The translations under genes were made by a program, and so were the position numbers. 64,000 nucleotides of DNA from an uncultured Oscillospiraceae bacterium. Its GTDB lineage: Bacteria > Bacillota > Clostridia > Oscillospirales > Oscillospiraceae. The stretch is from the NCBI GenBank assembly GCA_934654755.1, contig CAKUGQ010000005.1:1-64000 (forward strand). The letters are read 5' to 3'. Under the pieces are notes generated by a model. It had not been told where the DNA came from and did not search any database. It was given only the letters and a program-made list of their open reading frames with translations. Shown one piece after another: positions 7,636 through 16,060 of the stretch. How positions within the stretch are numbered: position 1 is the first letter of the stretch; each line of letters begins with the position of its first letter.

Positions 7636-8463
7636 TTAATACTCGTCCGGCAGCTCGTCAAGCTGGTCGAAGCGGAATACGGGACCGTCCTTGCAGACGT
7701 ATCTGTTTCCGATGTTGCAGCGACCGCACTTGCCGAGGGCGCACTTCATTTTCAGTTCCATCGTTGTATAGATGCGGCTGCGGTCGAAGCCCAGCTCCAT
7801 CAGGCCGGCGAGGGTAAACTTGATCATTACAGGCGGGCCGCACATCACGACCGTCTTTTCGGTGTCGAAGCCCAGCTCCTTGACATAGTTCGGCACGAAG
7901 CCGACGTGTCCGACCCAATCGGGCTGTTCGCGGTCAATGGTCAGGTGGACTCGGATGCCGTCTTCCCGGCACCACTCCTCCAGAATCTCCGGATAATCGA
8001 CCAGATCCTGCTTCGAGCGCGAGCCGTAAACGATGTCAATTTCCCCGTAGCGTGCGCGGTTGGCACGGCAGTAATTGATGACGGAGTGCAGCGGCGCAAG
8101 ACCGATGCCGCCTGCGATGAACAGCAGATCCTTTCCGGCGAAGTCGGTATCGACAGGAAAGCCGTTGCCGTAAGGCCCGCGCAGCGTGAGCTGTTGGCCG
8201 GGCTCGATGCCGTGCAGCCATTCGGTCACACAGCCGCACTTTTTGATGGAAAATTCCAGATAATCCTGCTGCGTGGGGCTGGAGGTGATGGAAAACAGCG
8301 CCTCGCCCACGCCGGGCATGGACAGCATTGCGCATTGGCCGGGAATATGGACAAAGGGCTTTTCTCCGTCAGGCCCTACGACACGGAAGGTTTTGACATC
8401 CGGCGTATCCGTTCGGATAGCAGTTACGATGCAAATCTCGGGGATCAGTGGGTCGCATCTCAT
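7636..8463 (-). CDS. flxA: FlxA-type NAD(P)H:FAD oxidoreductase subunit
   Basis: A 275-residue flavoprotein of the ferredoxin-NADP reductase fold, close in layout to AsrB, HydG and PyrK. The FAD domain shows FSITSSPT (about 59-66), the NAD(P) domain shows LFIAGGIGLAPL (about 112-123) and VMCGPPVM (about 205-212). A C-terminal [2Fe-2S] motif CALGKCGRCNIG plus a later Cys lies at about 240-258. The start ATG overlaps the flxB stop by four bases. In sulfate reducers FlxABCD oxidises NADH and feeds HdrABC, and this subunit is the NADH entry point. AsrB of sulfite reductase is the main alternative, but no siroheme subunit is present. Confidence 0.82.
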   Translation of the reverse strand: MRCDPLIPEICIVTAIRTDTPDVKTFRVVGPDGEKPFVHIPGQCAMLSMPGVGEALFSITSSPTQQDYLEFSIKKCGCVTEWLHGIEPGQQLTLRGPYGNGFPVDTDFAGKDLLFIAGGIGLAPLHSVINYCRANRARYGEIDIVYGSRSKQDLVDYPEILEEWCREDGIRVHLTIDREQPDWVGHVGFVPNYVKELGFDTEKTVVMCGPPVMIKFTLAGLMELGFDRSRIYTTMELKMKCALGKCGRCNIGNRYVCKDGPVFRFDQLDELPDEY

Positions 8464-9482
8464 AAACCGTCACCTCCCAATGCTTTAATCACCTTGACAA
8501 TATTCATGTGAATGGGACATTTTTGCAGGCAGCGGCCACAGCCGACGCAGCCGAATATACCGTCGTTGTTGTCGGGGAAATACACCAGCTTGTGCAGGAA
8601 ACGCTGCCGGAAGCGCTCACGCTGCGTCGGACGGGGTTGACCGGCGGACATTTTCGTGAAATCCGAGTACATGCAGCTGTCCCAGCAGCGGAAACGGCGG
8701 ACAGTCTTGCCGTTGTTAAATTCCTGAATGTCGTAGCATTGGCAGGTGGGGCACACGAAGGTACAGGTGCCGCAGCCGAGGCAGGCTTCGGAAAGCTGCG
8801 CCCATTCCGGTCTCTCAAAGAGCGCCTCCGTTTTTCCGGCGCCGACACCGGAGAGCGTCAGTCCGGTCAGCGGCAGACGGTCGAACAGCGCGCGGGTACG
8901 CGATCTCTGAGCTTCCACGGCATCGCCGGTGCAGTCGCTCAGCTCGGAAAGCGAATCGGTCAGCGCCTTGCCTTTGGCCGTGACGGCTTGCCAATAGAGG
9001 TAGCCCTCCTCCATCCAGGTGCGGACATCTCCGGCCGGCTCGGTCGGATCGATGCCGAAATTCGTGCAGAAGCAGGTTTCCTCCGGTCTGGTGCAGGCCA
9101 GGGAAACGACCGTCGCCGCCTCGCGGCGATCGGCGTAGTAGCTGTCGCGCGGCTCGGAAAGAAACACACGATCAAGCAGCTCAAAGCTCCGTGTGTCACA
9201 GGCACGCGCACCGAACAGAACAAACCGTTCCGGCATTTCCGGTGTGGGCAGCGCCTCGATCTGCTTTCCCGTTACGCGGAAGGCCATGAGCGGCTCGACC
9301 TGCGGGAAAAACAGATCTTTTGCCGAGCGAACCGTATTCAGCCGACCGGACAGCGCCGTTCCGGGCGCCCATTTTGTAAAGGCTGCCTGCCCTGCGCCGT
9401 CGTCTGTTGGAAGATACAGCGCCTGCCGCTTTGCAATTGCGGCAAACAGTGTGTCCAACCGGCTCAGCTCAATGCGTTTCAT
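8460..9482 (-). CDS. flxB: FlxB-type 4Fe-4S dicluster subunit
   Basis: A 340-residue protein of the HydB/AsrA/FlxB family. A large N-terminal domain (about 1-225) contains CTRPEETCFC, and the C-terminal part carries two ferredoxin-type clusters: CLGCGTCTFVCPTCQC (about 234-249) and CVGCGRCLQKCP (about 314-325). The start has GGAGG and overlaps the flxC stop by four bases; its own stop overlaps flxA. The protein likely relays electrons between the NADH-oxidising FlxA and FlxC/FlxD. Which partner contacts which is known only by analogy. The family is also used in NiFe hydrogenases, but no hydrogenase catalytic subunit is encoded here. Confidence 0.8.
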   Translation of the reverse strand: MKRIELSRLDTLFAAIAKRQALYLPTDDGAGQAAFTKWAPGTALSGRLNTVRSAKDLFFPQVEPLMAFRVTGKQIEALPTPEMPERFVLFGARACDTRSFELLDRVFLSEPRDSYYADRREAATVVSLACTRPEETCFCTNFGIDPTEPAGDVRTWMEEGYLYWQAVTAKGKALTDSLSELSDCTGDAVEAQRSRTRALFDRLPLTGLTLSGVGAGKTEALFERPEWAQLSEACLGCGTCTFVCPTCQCYDIQEFNNGKTVRRFRCWDSCMYSDFTKMSAGQPRPTQRERFRQRFLHKLVYFPDNNDGIFGCVGCGRCLQKCPIHMNIVKVIKALGGDGL

Positions 9483-10453
9483 GCGCGGGCACCTCCTTTA
9501 TTTCGGAAATCGGACGGCTCGCAGTCATCCGTGCGGTAGGCCGTCAACGGCGGTACGGAGTCAAAATCCGCGCCTGCCTGATATTCGCCGTAGAGCATAT
9601 TGATATCCTTGATGAACTTTCGGTTGAGCAGATGCAGCGGGATGTGCTGCGGGCAGACGCGCGAGCATTCGCCGCAGTCCGTGCAGCGCGAGGCAACATG
9701 AAAGGCGCGAATGATATGGAAGAAGTTTTCTTCAAAATCGTCCGCTGCGGCCTTATTGTCTGTGCCAAGCGTATGGTTGTCGAAAACGCATTTTTCACAC
9801 GAACAGGCAGGGCAGACGTTACGGCACGCGTTGCAGCGGATGCAGCGCGAAAGCTCACCGCGCCAGAAGCGGAAGCGCTCCTGCGGCCCCATGCGTTCGA
9901 TTGCTTCAACGCCGGCAAAGCGTGCGTTGTGTGTTTCCGTTCCCTGCTCGCCAAGAAGCTCATCAAACAGCACGATGCGTTTGCTCTTACAGCAGACGCA
10001 TTTCTCCAGCAGCGCGTCTGCGCGGGCAATGTCCGTTTCGCCGTAAAGCGTTGTAATACGCAGCATATCGCCGTCCTCGCGTACCTGTGTTGCACCCGTC
10101 ACGCCGAGCGCGCGCAGCTTTTCCATGTCACACATGCCCTCGCACTGCACGCCGACGATGTAGATATTTTCACGGTCGATGCGGTGCTCCTTGCAGAGCT
10201 GGAGAAAGCTGTAGCTGTCGCAGGGTTTCAGAAAGACTGCCAGTTTTCCTGTGCCGCGGGAAAGGGCTATGCAGTATTTCGACAGATTTGCCCCCGCGAA
10301 GGGGCCGTAAACGAAGTCCTGCTCAACCTGCTCGGCGGAGGTAAAGCAGGCGGGGGTCAGATCGTAGAAGAATTCACCGCGCTTCCAGCCGAGGACGCGC
10401 GCGGCCTTGCCGGAGGCAAGCAGCTCCAGCGCCTTTTGCTTTACTCCCTGCAT
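9479..10453 (-). CDS. flxC: FlxC-type 4Fe-4S electron-transfer subunit
   Basis: A 324-residue iron-sulfur protein. The N-terminal two thirds resemble the FrhB/HycB-like electron carriers, with FLKPCDSYSF and VGVQCEGMCD near residues 90-120. Clusters are indicated by CIRCNACRNVCPACSC (about 215-230) and CTDCGECSRVCP (about 264-275). The start overlaps flxD by 13 bases and the stop overlaps flxB by 4, implying tight translational coupling. It is homologous in layout to flxB, which fits the paired FlxB/FlxC arrangement of flx-hdr clusters. Confidence 0.78.
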   Translation of the reverse strand: MQGVKQKALELLASGKAARVLGWKRGEFFYDLTPACFTSAEQVEQDFVYGPFAGANLSKYCIALSRGTGKLAVFLKPCDSYSFLQLCKEHRIDRENIYIVGVQCEGMCDMEKLRALGVTGATQVREDGDMLRITTLYGETDIARADALLEKCVCCKSKRIVLFDELLGEQGTETHNARFAGVEAIERMGPQERFRFWRGELSRCIRCNACRNVCPACSCEKCVFDNHTLGTDNKAAADDFEENFFHIIRAFHVASRCTDCGECSRVCPQHIPLHLLNRKFIKDINMLYGEYQAGADFDSVPPLTAYRTDDCEPSDFRNKGGARA

Positions 10454-10878
10454 CGTAGATCCTCCAGTCTGCGGTTTTCGCCCAACGCACCGACGGTTCG
10501 CACGAAATCATTCATCGTTTCGGCAAATTTTGCGCCCTCGGCCGCGGAGACCCACTCCACGCGCGTGCGCTCACGTTCAATACCCAGATAGTCCAGCATG
10601 GAAAACAGCAGTGTCATACGGCGGCGAGCATAATAGTTGCCGGTGGTGTAGTGGCAGTCGCCGGGGTGGCAGCCGCAGAGAATCACGCCGTCTGCGCCGC
10701 GCTGAAAGGCGCGCAGGATAAACATCGGGTTGAGTCTGCACGAGCAGGGAATGCGGATGATCTTCACGTTTGCAGGGTACTGAAGCCGGTTTGTTCCGGA
10801 CAGATCCGCACCCGCATAGGAACACCAGTTGCAGCAGAAAGCGACGATCAGCGGCTCACGCATTTTGTTTATCGGCAT
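10441..10878 (-). CDS. flxD: FlxD/MvhD-type [2Fe-2S] subunit linking to HdrA
   Basis: A 145-residue protein of the MvhD/FrhD family. Conserved cysteine motifs are clear: CCNWCSYAGAD (about 15-25), IPCSCRLNP (about 43-51) and CGCHPGDCHY (about 68-77). In methanogens MvhD connects the hydrogenase to HdrA, and in Flx-Hdr clusters FlxD connects NADH dehydrogenase to HdrA. Its place directly after hdrA, with the frames overlapping, agrees. ATG at 10878 has GGAGG about ten bases upstream; an alternative ATG lies five codons in. Confidence 0.88.
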   Translation of the reverse strand: MPINKMREPLIVAFCCNWCSYAGADLSGTNRLQYPANVKIIRIPCSCRLNPMFILRAFQRGADGVILCGCHPGDCHYTTGNYYARRRMTLLFSMLDYLGIERERTRVEWVSAAEGAKFAETMNDFVRTVGALGENRRLEDLRCRE

Positions 10879-12860
10879 ATCGCATCCACCTCCGCAAAGA
10901 TTTGACGGTTTGAGAAACCCTTAAGATCCATCGCGCCGGACATACAGGCGACGGTACAGGCGCCGCAGCCCTGACAGACTGCCTGGTTGACCTGTGCCAC
11001 GCGCCGCAAAAGCGTCGTGCGGTTCGGGCCGCGGAACTCCTTATTGATGTAGCTGATCGCACCATAGGGGCAGACCTTCTCGCAGGTAGAGCAGCCGTTG
11101 CACATCAGCTCATCCGGCTCGGCCACACAGGGATTGCAGGTCAAGCTTTCTTTCGCCAGCAGACCGATGACCTTGGCGGCGGCGGCGGATGCCTGCGCGA
11201 CGGTTTCCGGAATGTCCTTCGGTCCCTGGCAGGCACCTGCAAGGAACACGCCTGCCGTGGGGCTTTCGACCGGGCGCAGTTTCGGGTGCGCCTCGGTGAA
11301 GAAAGCGTTCGTATCCATGGAGGCGGTCAGAAGTGTAGCCAGGCGACGGGCGGAGGCATCCGGCTCGATCGCAGCGGCCAATACGACCATATCTGCGGTA
11401 ATGTGGAGCTGCCGTCCGTCCAGCAGGTCGGAGGCCTGCACGAGGAGCTTTCCGTCCACCGGTTCCACCTTGCCGACCATGCCCTTGACGTAATGCACGC
11501 CGTATTGCTCCACAGCGCGGCGATAAAACTCGTCGAAATTCTTGCCCGGTGTGCGCACGTCAATGTAAAACACATAGACCTCGGTGTCCGGATATTTTTC
11601 GCGGCAGAGCATGGCGTGCTTTGCCGTATACATGCAGCAGATTTTGGAACAGTAGCTTTTGCCCTTCTGCGCCCCGTCGCAGCGTGAGCCGACGCATTGG
11701 ACGAACACCAACGTTTTCGGATGTTTGCCGTCCGAGGGACGCAGCAGCGTGCCGCCGGTGGGACCCGCGGCGTTCATCAGCCGCTCGAATTCCAGCGAGG
11801 AGACGACGTCCGGACTTTTACTGTAGGCAAATTCGTCAAATTGATCCAGTCGGATCGGATCAAAGCCCGTAGCAGCGACGATTGCACCGTATTCGTACTC
11901 CAGAAGCTCGTCTTTCTGCGAGTAGTCGATGGCGCCCGCGGTGCAGACCTTCGCACAGATGCCGCATTTACCGCTTTTCAGCATGTTGCAGTAGTCCGCG
12001 TCAATGGTTGCAATTTTCGGCACGGCCTGTGCAAAGGGGATATAGATGGCGCGGCGATGATCCAAACCGAGATTGAACTCGTTCGGCACTGCTTTCTGCG
12101 GACATTTTTCGGTGCAAAGACCGCAGCCCGTGCACTTCGATTCGTCCACATAACGTGCCTTCTTACGGATGGTCACGCGGAAGTTTCCGACAAAACCCTT
12201 CACCGCCTCGACCTCGGAATAGGCAAAGATGCGAATGCTTTCGTTCTGTGCGCAATCGACCATTTTCGGCGTGAGGATGCAGGCGGCACAGTCGAGCGTC
12301 GGGAAGGTCTTGTCAATCTGCGTCATTTTACCGCCAATGGTCGGCTTCTTCTCAACAATATCCACCTCAAAGCCTGCTTCGGCAATATCCAATGCCGCCT
12401 GAATACCGGCGATGCCGCCGCCGATGACCAGCGCACGCTTCGTGACCGGGCTTTGCCCGGCGGTGAGCGGCGCATTGAGGCGCACCTTGGCAATGGCCGT
12501 GCGTCCGAGGACAACCGCCTTCTGCGTCGCCTCCGTGCGGTCCTTATGAATCCATGAGCACTGTTCGCGGATGTTTGCGATTTCAACCAGATAGCCGTTC
12601 AGTCCTGCTGCGGCACAGGCCTTGCGGAAGGTCTGTTCATGCATTCTCGGCGAGCAGGAGCAGATCACAACACCCGTGAGCTTTTTTTCGCGGATGGTGT
12701 CCTGAATCATTTGCTGGCCGGATTGGGAGCACATATAGGGATAATCCGCGGAAAATACGACACCCGGTTCTTTACCAAGCTGTTCGGCAACGGCGGCAAC
12801 GTCTACCGTTGCAGCGATATTTGTGCCGCAGTGGCACACAAATACGCCGATTCGATGCAT
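10869..12860 (-). CDS. hdrA: Heterodisulfide reductase subunit A (flavin bifurcation subunit)
   Basis: A 663-residue HdrA with the usual order. An N-terminal segment carries VCHCGTNI and CSCSPRMHE. The FAD domain starts with VIGGGIAGIQAAL (about 142-154) and VEKKPTIGGKM. Ferredoxin-type clusters lie at CTGCGLCTEKCP (about 243-254) and CGICAKVC (about 298-305). The HdrA motif CVGSRCDG is near 393. Two C-terminal clusters are CNGCSTCEKVCP and CQGCGACTVACMSG (about 588-642). HdrA flavin splits electron pairs, one to ferredoxin and one through HdrBC. No subunit is fused to it. Start has GGAGG. It sits between hdrC and flxD in the operon. Confidence 0.93.
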   Translation of the reverse strand: MHRIGVFVCHCGTNIAATVDVAAVAEQLGKEPGVVFSADYPYMCSQSGQQMIQDTIREKKLTGVVICSCSPRMHEQTFRKACAAAGLNGYLVEIANIREQCSWIHKDRTEATQKAVVLGRTAIAKVRLNAPLTAGQSPVTKRALVIGGGIAGIQAALDIAEAGFEVDIVEKKPTIGGKMTQIDKTFPTLDCAACILTPKMVDCAQNESIRIFAYSEVEAVKGFVGNFRVTIRKKARYVDESKCTGCGLCTEKCPQKAVPNEFNLGLDHRRAIYIPFAQAVPKIATIDADYCNMLKSGKCGICAKVCTAGAIDYSQKDELLEYEYGAIVAATGFDPIRLDQFDEFAYSKSPDVVSSLEFERLMNAAGPTGGTLLRPSDGKHPKTLVFVQCVGSRCDGAQKGKSYCSKICCMYTAKHAMLCREKYPDTEVYVFYIDVRTPGKNFDEFYRRAVEQYGVHYVKGMVGKVEPVDGKLLVQASDLLDGRQLHITADMVVLAAAIEPDASARRLATLLTASMDTNAFFTEAHPKLRPVESPTAGVFLAGACQGPKDIPETVAQASAAAAKVIGLLAKESLTCNPCVAEPDELMCNGCSTCEKVCPYGAISYINKEFRGPNRTTLLRRVAQVNQAVCQGCGACTVACMSGAMDLKGFSNRQIFAEVDAICR

Positions 12861-12872
12861 TTTGCGCCCTCC

Positions 12873-13253
12873 TTACCTTCTGTATTTTCTGAATGCTGCC
12901 GTAAGCGCCTGCTGCGGCAGCTCGTCATCGAGCCGCGCGGGGACCTGTTGCGGAGTCAGATGATTTTCCTCCTGACGGCGGATGACAACCAGACGCACGG
13001 CTTCGATGAGCTTTGCCGGTTCAACGGAGCGCGGGCAGCGTTCCACACAGGCAAAGCAGCTCAGGCAGGTATAGATGCCGCGCGAGGCTATCAGCTCGTC
13101 AATGCGGCCGTTTTCGACCATGGAAACAAACTGGTGCGGATGATACTCCATTTCGTCGTAGGCCGGGCAGCTCGCCGTGCATTTGCCGCAGCGCATACAT
13201 TTGCGCGGATTGACGCCGGAAATGCGTCCTATGGCTTCCATCATTCGCTCCAT
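12873..13253 (-). CDS. hdrC: Heterodisulfide reductase subunit C
   Basis: A 126-residue HdrC with two ferredoxin-type [4Fe-4S] motifs, CMRCGKCTASCP (about 19-30) and CLSCFACVERCP (about 63-74). It carries electrons from HdrA to HdrB. The start ATG has GGAGG seven bases upstream and overlaps the hdrB stop by 13 bases; hdrA follows after 12 bases. The C-terminal third is basic and Gln-rich with no further motif. Confidence 0.92.
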   Translation of the reverse strand: MERMMEAIGRISGVNPRKCMRCGKCTASCPAYDEMEYHPHQFVSMVENGRIDELIASRGIYTCLSCFACVERCPRSVEPAKLIEAVRLVVIRRQEENHLTPQQVPARLDDELPQQALTAAFRKYRR

Positions 13254-14035
13254 TGCGTCGCCTCCTCGAGTCCAAGCGCTTCCGCCAGAAGCTCGGTAAA
13301 GTAGATCACCTGTGCCCCGGCGTGCTTTGTAAGATTATACTGACACAACGGACAGGCTGTGACCAGCGCCTGTGCGCCGGCGGCTTGCGCCTGCCGGGCA
13401 ATGCGCTGCGATTGCTTTTGCGCCTGTGCGGGAGCTTCAAGTGTTACATAGCCGCCGCAGCATTCGTTGCGCAGGGGGTAATAGATCGGCTGCGCGCCGA
13501 GAGCGCGGAGAAAATCCTCCAGAATTCGGGGATTTTCCGGGTCGTCGAGCTGCATTTCGCGGCTTGGCCGCAGGAGCATACAGCCGTAGTAGGGTGCCAG
13601 TCGCTTTTCGGACAGCGGCTTTGCAACGCGTCCGGCCAGCCTGTCAAAGCCGACGCAGTCCCGCAGCACCTCCAGATAGTGCAGAACCTGTGTCTGGCCG
13701 GTATAGGGCGCCGGAAGCGCGAGGTAACGGTTGATGCGCTCGCATAACTCCGGGTCGGTCTGAATGTCACGGTTGACTCGCTTAATCACATGGTGGCAGG
13801 CCGAGCAAAGCGTCACCAACGGCTGACCCGCTTCTGCGGCGGCCGCCAGCGCACGCACGGCGGAAAGCCGCGTTGCAAGCTCATCGCGCGCCATGGGATA
13901 GACTGCGCCGCAGCACTGCCACTCGGGGAGCTCGTGCAGCGTGAATCCGAGCGCTTCGGCAGAGACTCTGGCACAGCGGTCGAGACGTACGGCCTTGTTC
14001 TTCAGCGTACAGCCGGGGAAATACTGAAAGTCCAT
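13241..14035 (-). CDS. hdrB: Heterodisulfide reductase subunit B
   Basis: A 264-residue HdrB with both CCG domains. The first has GC at residue 9, QCCGAVYP (about 40) and CSACH (about 77). The second has YYGC (about 146), ECCGGYV (about 190) and CPLCQYN (about 228). All cysteines needed for the two noncubane [4Fe-4S] clusters are visible, so a disulfide- or thiol-linked active site is expected. The physiological disulfide is unknown in bacteria. The long upstream frame to 14293 is not used: ATG at 14035 has GGGAGG upstream and is 29 bases after the dehydrogenase stop. Confidence 0.92.
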   Translation of the reverse strand: MDFQYFPGCTLKNKAVRLDRCARVSAEALGFTLHELPEWQCCGAVYPMARDELATRLSAVRALAAAAEAGQPLVTLCSACHHVIKRVNRDIQTDPELCERINRYLALPAPYTGQTQVLHYLEVLRDCVGFDRLAGRVAKPLSEKRLAPYYGCMLLRPSREMQLDDPENPRILEDFLRALGAQPIYYPLRNECCGGYVTLEAPAQAQKQSQRIARQAQAAGAQALVTACPLCQYNLTKHAGAQVIYFTELLAEALGLEEATQWSE

Positions 14036-14064
14036 AAAAACCTCCCTTGACTGCCGGGGCAGCC

Positions 14065-15009
14065 TCAGATTTTTACCTGCGCGATGACGCTCTTGAGCTT
14101 TTCGGCACTGGCCTGAAGCTTTGCAATTTCTTCGTCGGCCAGGTGGTTGAGAATCTTGCCGCGCACACCGGAAGTGTCGACCAATGCCAGTGTAGACAGG
14201 CAGACGTCGGACACACCGTATTCGCCGTGCATCAGTGTTGAGACGGTCAGCGCGGTACCGGCGGTACTCTGCGCACATTTGCACAGATGACACACTGCCA
14301 TCGCGACGGCGTAGAAGGTTGCGCCCTTGTTCTGAATGACCTGTGCGCCGGAGGTTTTGACGAAGGATTCGATCTCCTCATACTCGCGGTTCCAGGCGAT
14401 GCGGTCTCTGTCGGGAGAGCTGTCGCGATAGACATCGATATGGTTGTTTGCAATATGGACGAGCGACCAGGGCACAAAAGAGGAATCGCCGTGCTCGCCG
14501 TAGACGTGGGCGTGAATGTTGCGCGGGCTGATGCAGAAACGCTTTGCCAGTGCCGATTGCAGCCGACTGGTATCCAGAATGGTGCCCGAACCGATAATCT
14601 GATGTTCCGGCAGACCGGAGATTTTATGGAACACATAAGTCAGCACATCTACAGGGTTCGACACAATGATATAAATGGCCTTGGGGGCGACCGAAACAAT
14701 GCGTGGTGTAATATCCTTGAGAATATCGATATTCACCTGTGCCAGTTCCAGACGCGATTGCCCCGGCTTGCGCGGCAGGCCGGATGTGATGATCACTATG
14801 TCCGACCCGGCGGCGGCGGGGTAATCACCGGAGCGTACGATGGCGGGCGAGCAGAACGGTGCGCCCTGATAGATATCCAGCGCTTCCCCAAGCGCCTTTT
14901 TACGGTTGATGTCAACCAGAACGATCTCCGAGGCGATGCCCTGGATCATCAGGTCGTTGGCGATGGTAGCGCCGACGCTCCCGGCGCCGATTACGGTAAT
15001 CTTGCTCAT
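14065..15009 (-). CDS. Malate/lactate dehydrogenase (LDH-like fold)
   Basis: A 314-residue NAD-dependent 2-hydroxyacid dehydrogenase. The dinucleotide site is VIGAGSVGATIA, the catalytic His lies in YGEHGDS (about 178), and VSNPVDVLTY is typical of LDH. At the substrate-specificity loop the sequence is GLPRKPGQSR. By alignment with the family the specificity residue (102 in LDH numbering) is Arg, as in malate dehydrogenases, rather than Gln. Oxaloacetate/malate is therefore favoured, which suits the fumarate-reductase genes downstream. Many databases would call it L-lactate dehydrogenase. ATG at 15009 is preferred to an upstream TTG. It is the first gene of the Hdr-Flx operon. Confidence 0.82.
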   Translation of the reverse strand: MSKITVIGAGSVGATIANDLMIQGIASEIVLVDINRKKALGEALDIYQGAPFCSPAIVRSGDYPAAAGSDIVIITSGLPRKPGQSRLELAQVNIDILKDITPRIVSVAPKAIYIIVSNPVDVLTYVFHKISGLPEHQIIGSGTILDTSRLQSALAKRFCISPRNIHAHVYGEHGDSSFVPWSLVHIANNHIDVYRDSSPDRDRIAWNREYEEIESFVKTSGAQVIQNKGATFYAVAMAVCHLCKCAQSTAGTALTVSTLMHGEYGVSDVCLSTLALVDTSGVRGKILNHLADEEIAKLQASAEKLKSVIAQVKI

Positions 15010-15071
15010 AAACAATCATCCATCTTTCTTGTAATTTCGAACCGCTTAATCGGGGCGGCTTTATCGATAAA

Positions 15072-15077
15072 ATTATA
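15072..15077 (-). promoter_or_regulatory. Possible -10 box of the Hdr-Flx operon
   Basis: TATAAT on the minus strand within GATATAATTTTATCG, 63 bases upstream of the dehydrogenase start. No good -35 box is present at 17 bases, so an activator or another sigma factor may be needed. Confidence 0.45.
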
Positions 15078-15182
15078 TCAAATAACTGCCGAAAATGGAA
15101 GCCTATTTTTACGAATTTTAAAATATTTACGGAAGAACGAAAAACTGTCGTGTAATGAGGAATACTTCGCCCAATGGGCACA

Positions 15183-15204
15183 AAAAAGACGCCGAGCGGC
15201 GCCC
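15183..15204 (-). terminator. Terminator after the MBL-fold gene
   Basis: On the minus strand GGCGCCG-CT-CGGCGTC followed by TTTTTT, about 75 bases past the MBL gene stop. It separates that gene from the dehydrogenase operon. Confidence 0.7.
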
Positions 15205-15281
15205 AGTTTTGTCCCGGCAGCGGTTCAAACGCAGCAAACAGGGGCAGTACGGAAGGCAGATAGACCGGACGGTGAACCGAT

Positions 15282-16001
15282 CTAAAGCGCATAACGCTCC
15301 TGCTGCATCGGCTCCAGCAGCAGACGGATATCCGCCGGCTGTGTGGCGCGTCTGGCGAGGAACGCGGCGGCCTTGCGATAGCCCTGGGTATCGTCGCAGG
15401 CGAAGGGAAGATGAAACAGAAGCAGGTGCTCCGGCCGGAGCGTCTGCTCCAGAAAGCGGCGCCCCTTTTGCAAACAGAGCCAGGGGAAATTGAGAATTGC
15501 AAGATCGATCCGGCGGCCTGCGACGGCCTCGGCAAGCTGCGGCGCCGCAACCTCGGAATCTCCGGCCAGAAGTATGGTATGCGCGCCGTTGGAAATCAAT
15601 ATGCCGTAGTTTGGCGTGTCACGGTAGAGCTCTCCCTCATGCGGAAGTGCAAAAAAACGCAGCTCCAGCGTGCCGATGTGAGCCTCCTGCCGCGCACCGT
15701 GCAGGACGAGCTGACCGCGGAATTCATCGACGGGGGAGATCACGCGCGCCTGTGGCCAGCGCGAGAGTGCTTCTGCGATCAGCGTGTGAGAATAGTGGTC
15801 GGGGTGGCGATGCGTAAAGATCAGAAGCTCCGGAGAACGGAAAGGGGAGTCGTCGGCGCACATCCGCGCCCACAGCTCCGGCGATACGGTGGAGAAACCC
15901 TCCACCTTGTGCCGGTGCACGGCGTCGATCCAGATAGGTTTGCCGTCCAGCTCCAGACAGATACCGGCGTTGGCACTAAGCGTTACGGAACATGATGACA
16001 T
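15282..16001 (-). CDS. MBL-fold metallo-hydrolase
   Basis: A 239-residue metallo-beta-lactamase-fold protein. The zinc motif THRHPDHYSH (about 92-101) gives HxHxDH, and GDSE (about 162-165) supplies the bridging Asp. LPHEGE (about 133) may supply another ligand. The layout resembles UlaG-type or short MBL hydrolases that act on lactones or phosphoesters, but the substrate cannot be told. ATG at 16001 is chosen because AAAGGAGA lies eight bases upstream; an 11-codon extension lacks support. It lies between the GntR gene and the Hdr-Flx operon, with hairpins on both sides, so it may be a separate transcription unit or read through from gntR. Confidence 0.82.
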   Translation of the reverse strand: MSSCSVTLSANAGICLELDGKPIWIDAVHRHKVEGFSTVSPELWARMCADDSPFRSPELLIFTHRHPDHYSHTLIAEALSRWPQARVISPVDEFRGQLVLHGARQEAHIGTLELRFFALPHEGELYRDTPNYGILISNGAHTILLAGDSEVAAPQLAEAVAGRRIDLAILNFPWLCLQKGRRFLEQTLRPEHLLLFHLPFACDDTQGYRKAAAFLARRATQPADIRLLLEPMQQERYAL

Positions 16002-16021
16002 GAGGCGGTCTCCTTTCGGCG

Positions 16022-16056
16022 AAACACCCGGCACCGGCGAATGCCGGGCCGGGTGT
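16022..16056 (-). terminator. GC-rich hairpin after gntR
   Basis: CACCCGGC and GCCGGGTG arms with an inner CCGG/CCGG stem. It lies between the gntR stop and the MBL gene's ribosome site. There is no long T-run, so termination may be partial. Confidence 0.5.
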
Positions 16057-16060
16057 TCGT

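Noticed and set aside
7636..10453. Anaerobic sulfite reductase AsrABC or a NiFe hydrogenase
   Set aside because: FlxA/B resemble AsrB/AsrA and HydG/HydB, but no siroheme AsrC and no hydrogenase large or small subunit is present, and FlxD with HdrABC is adjacent.
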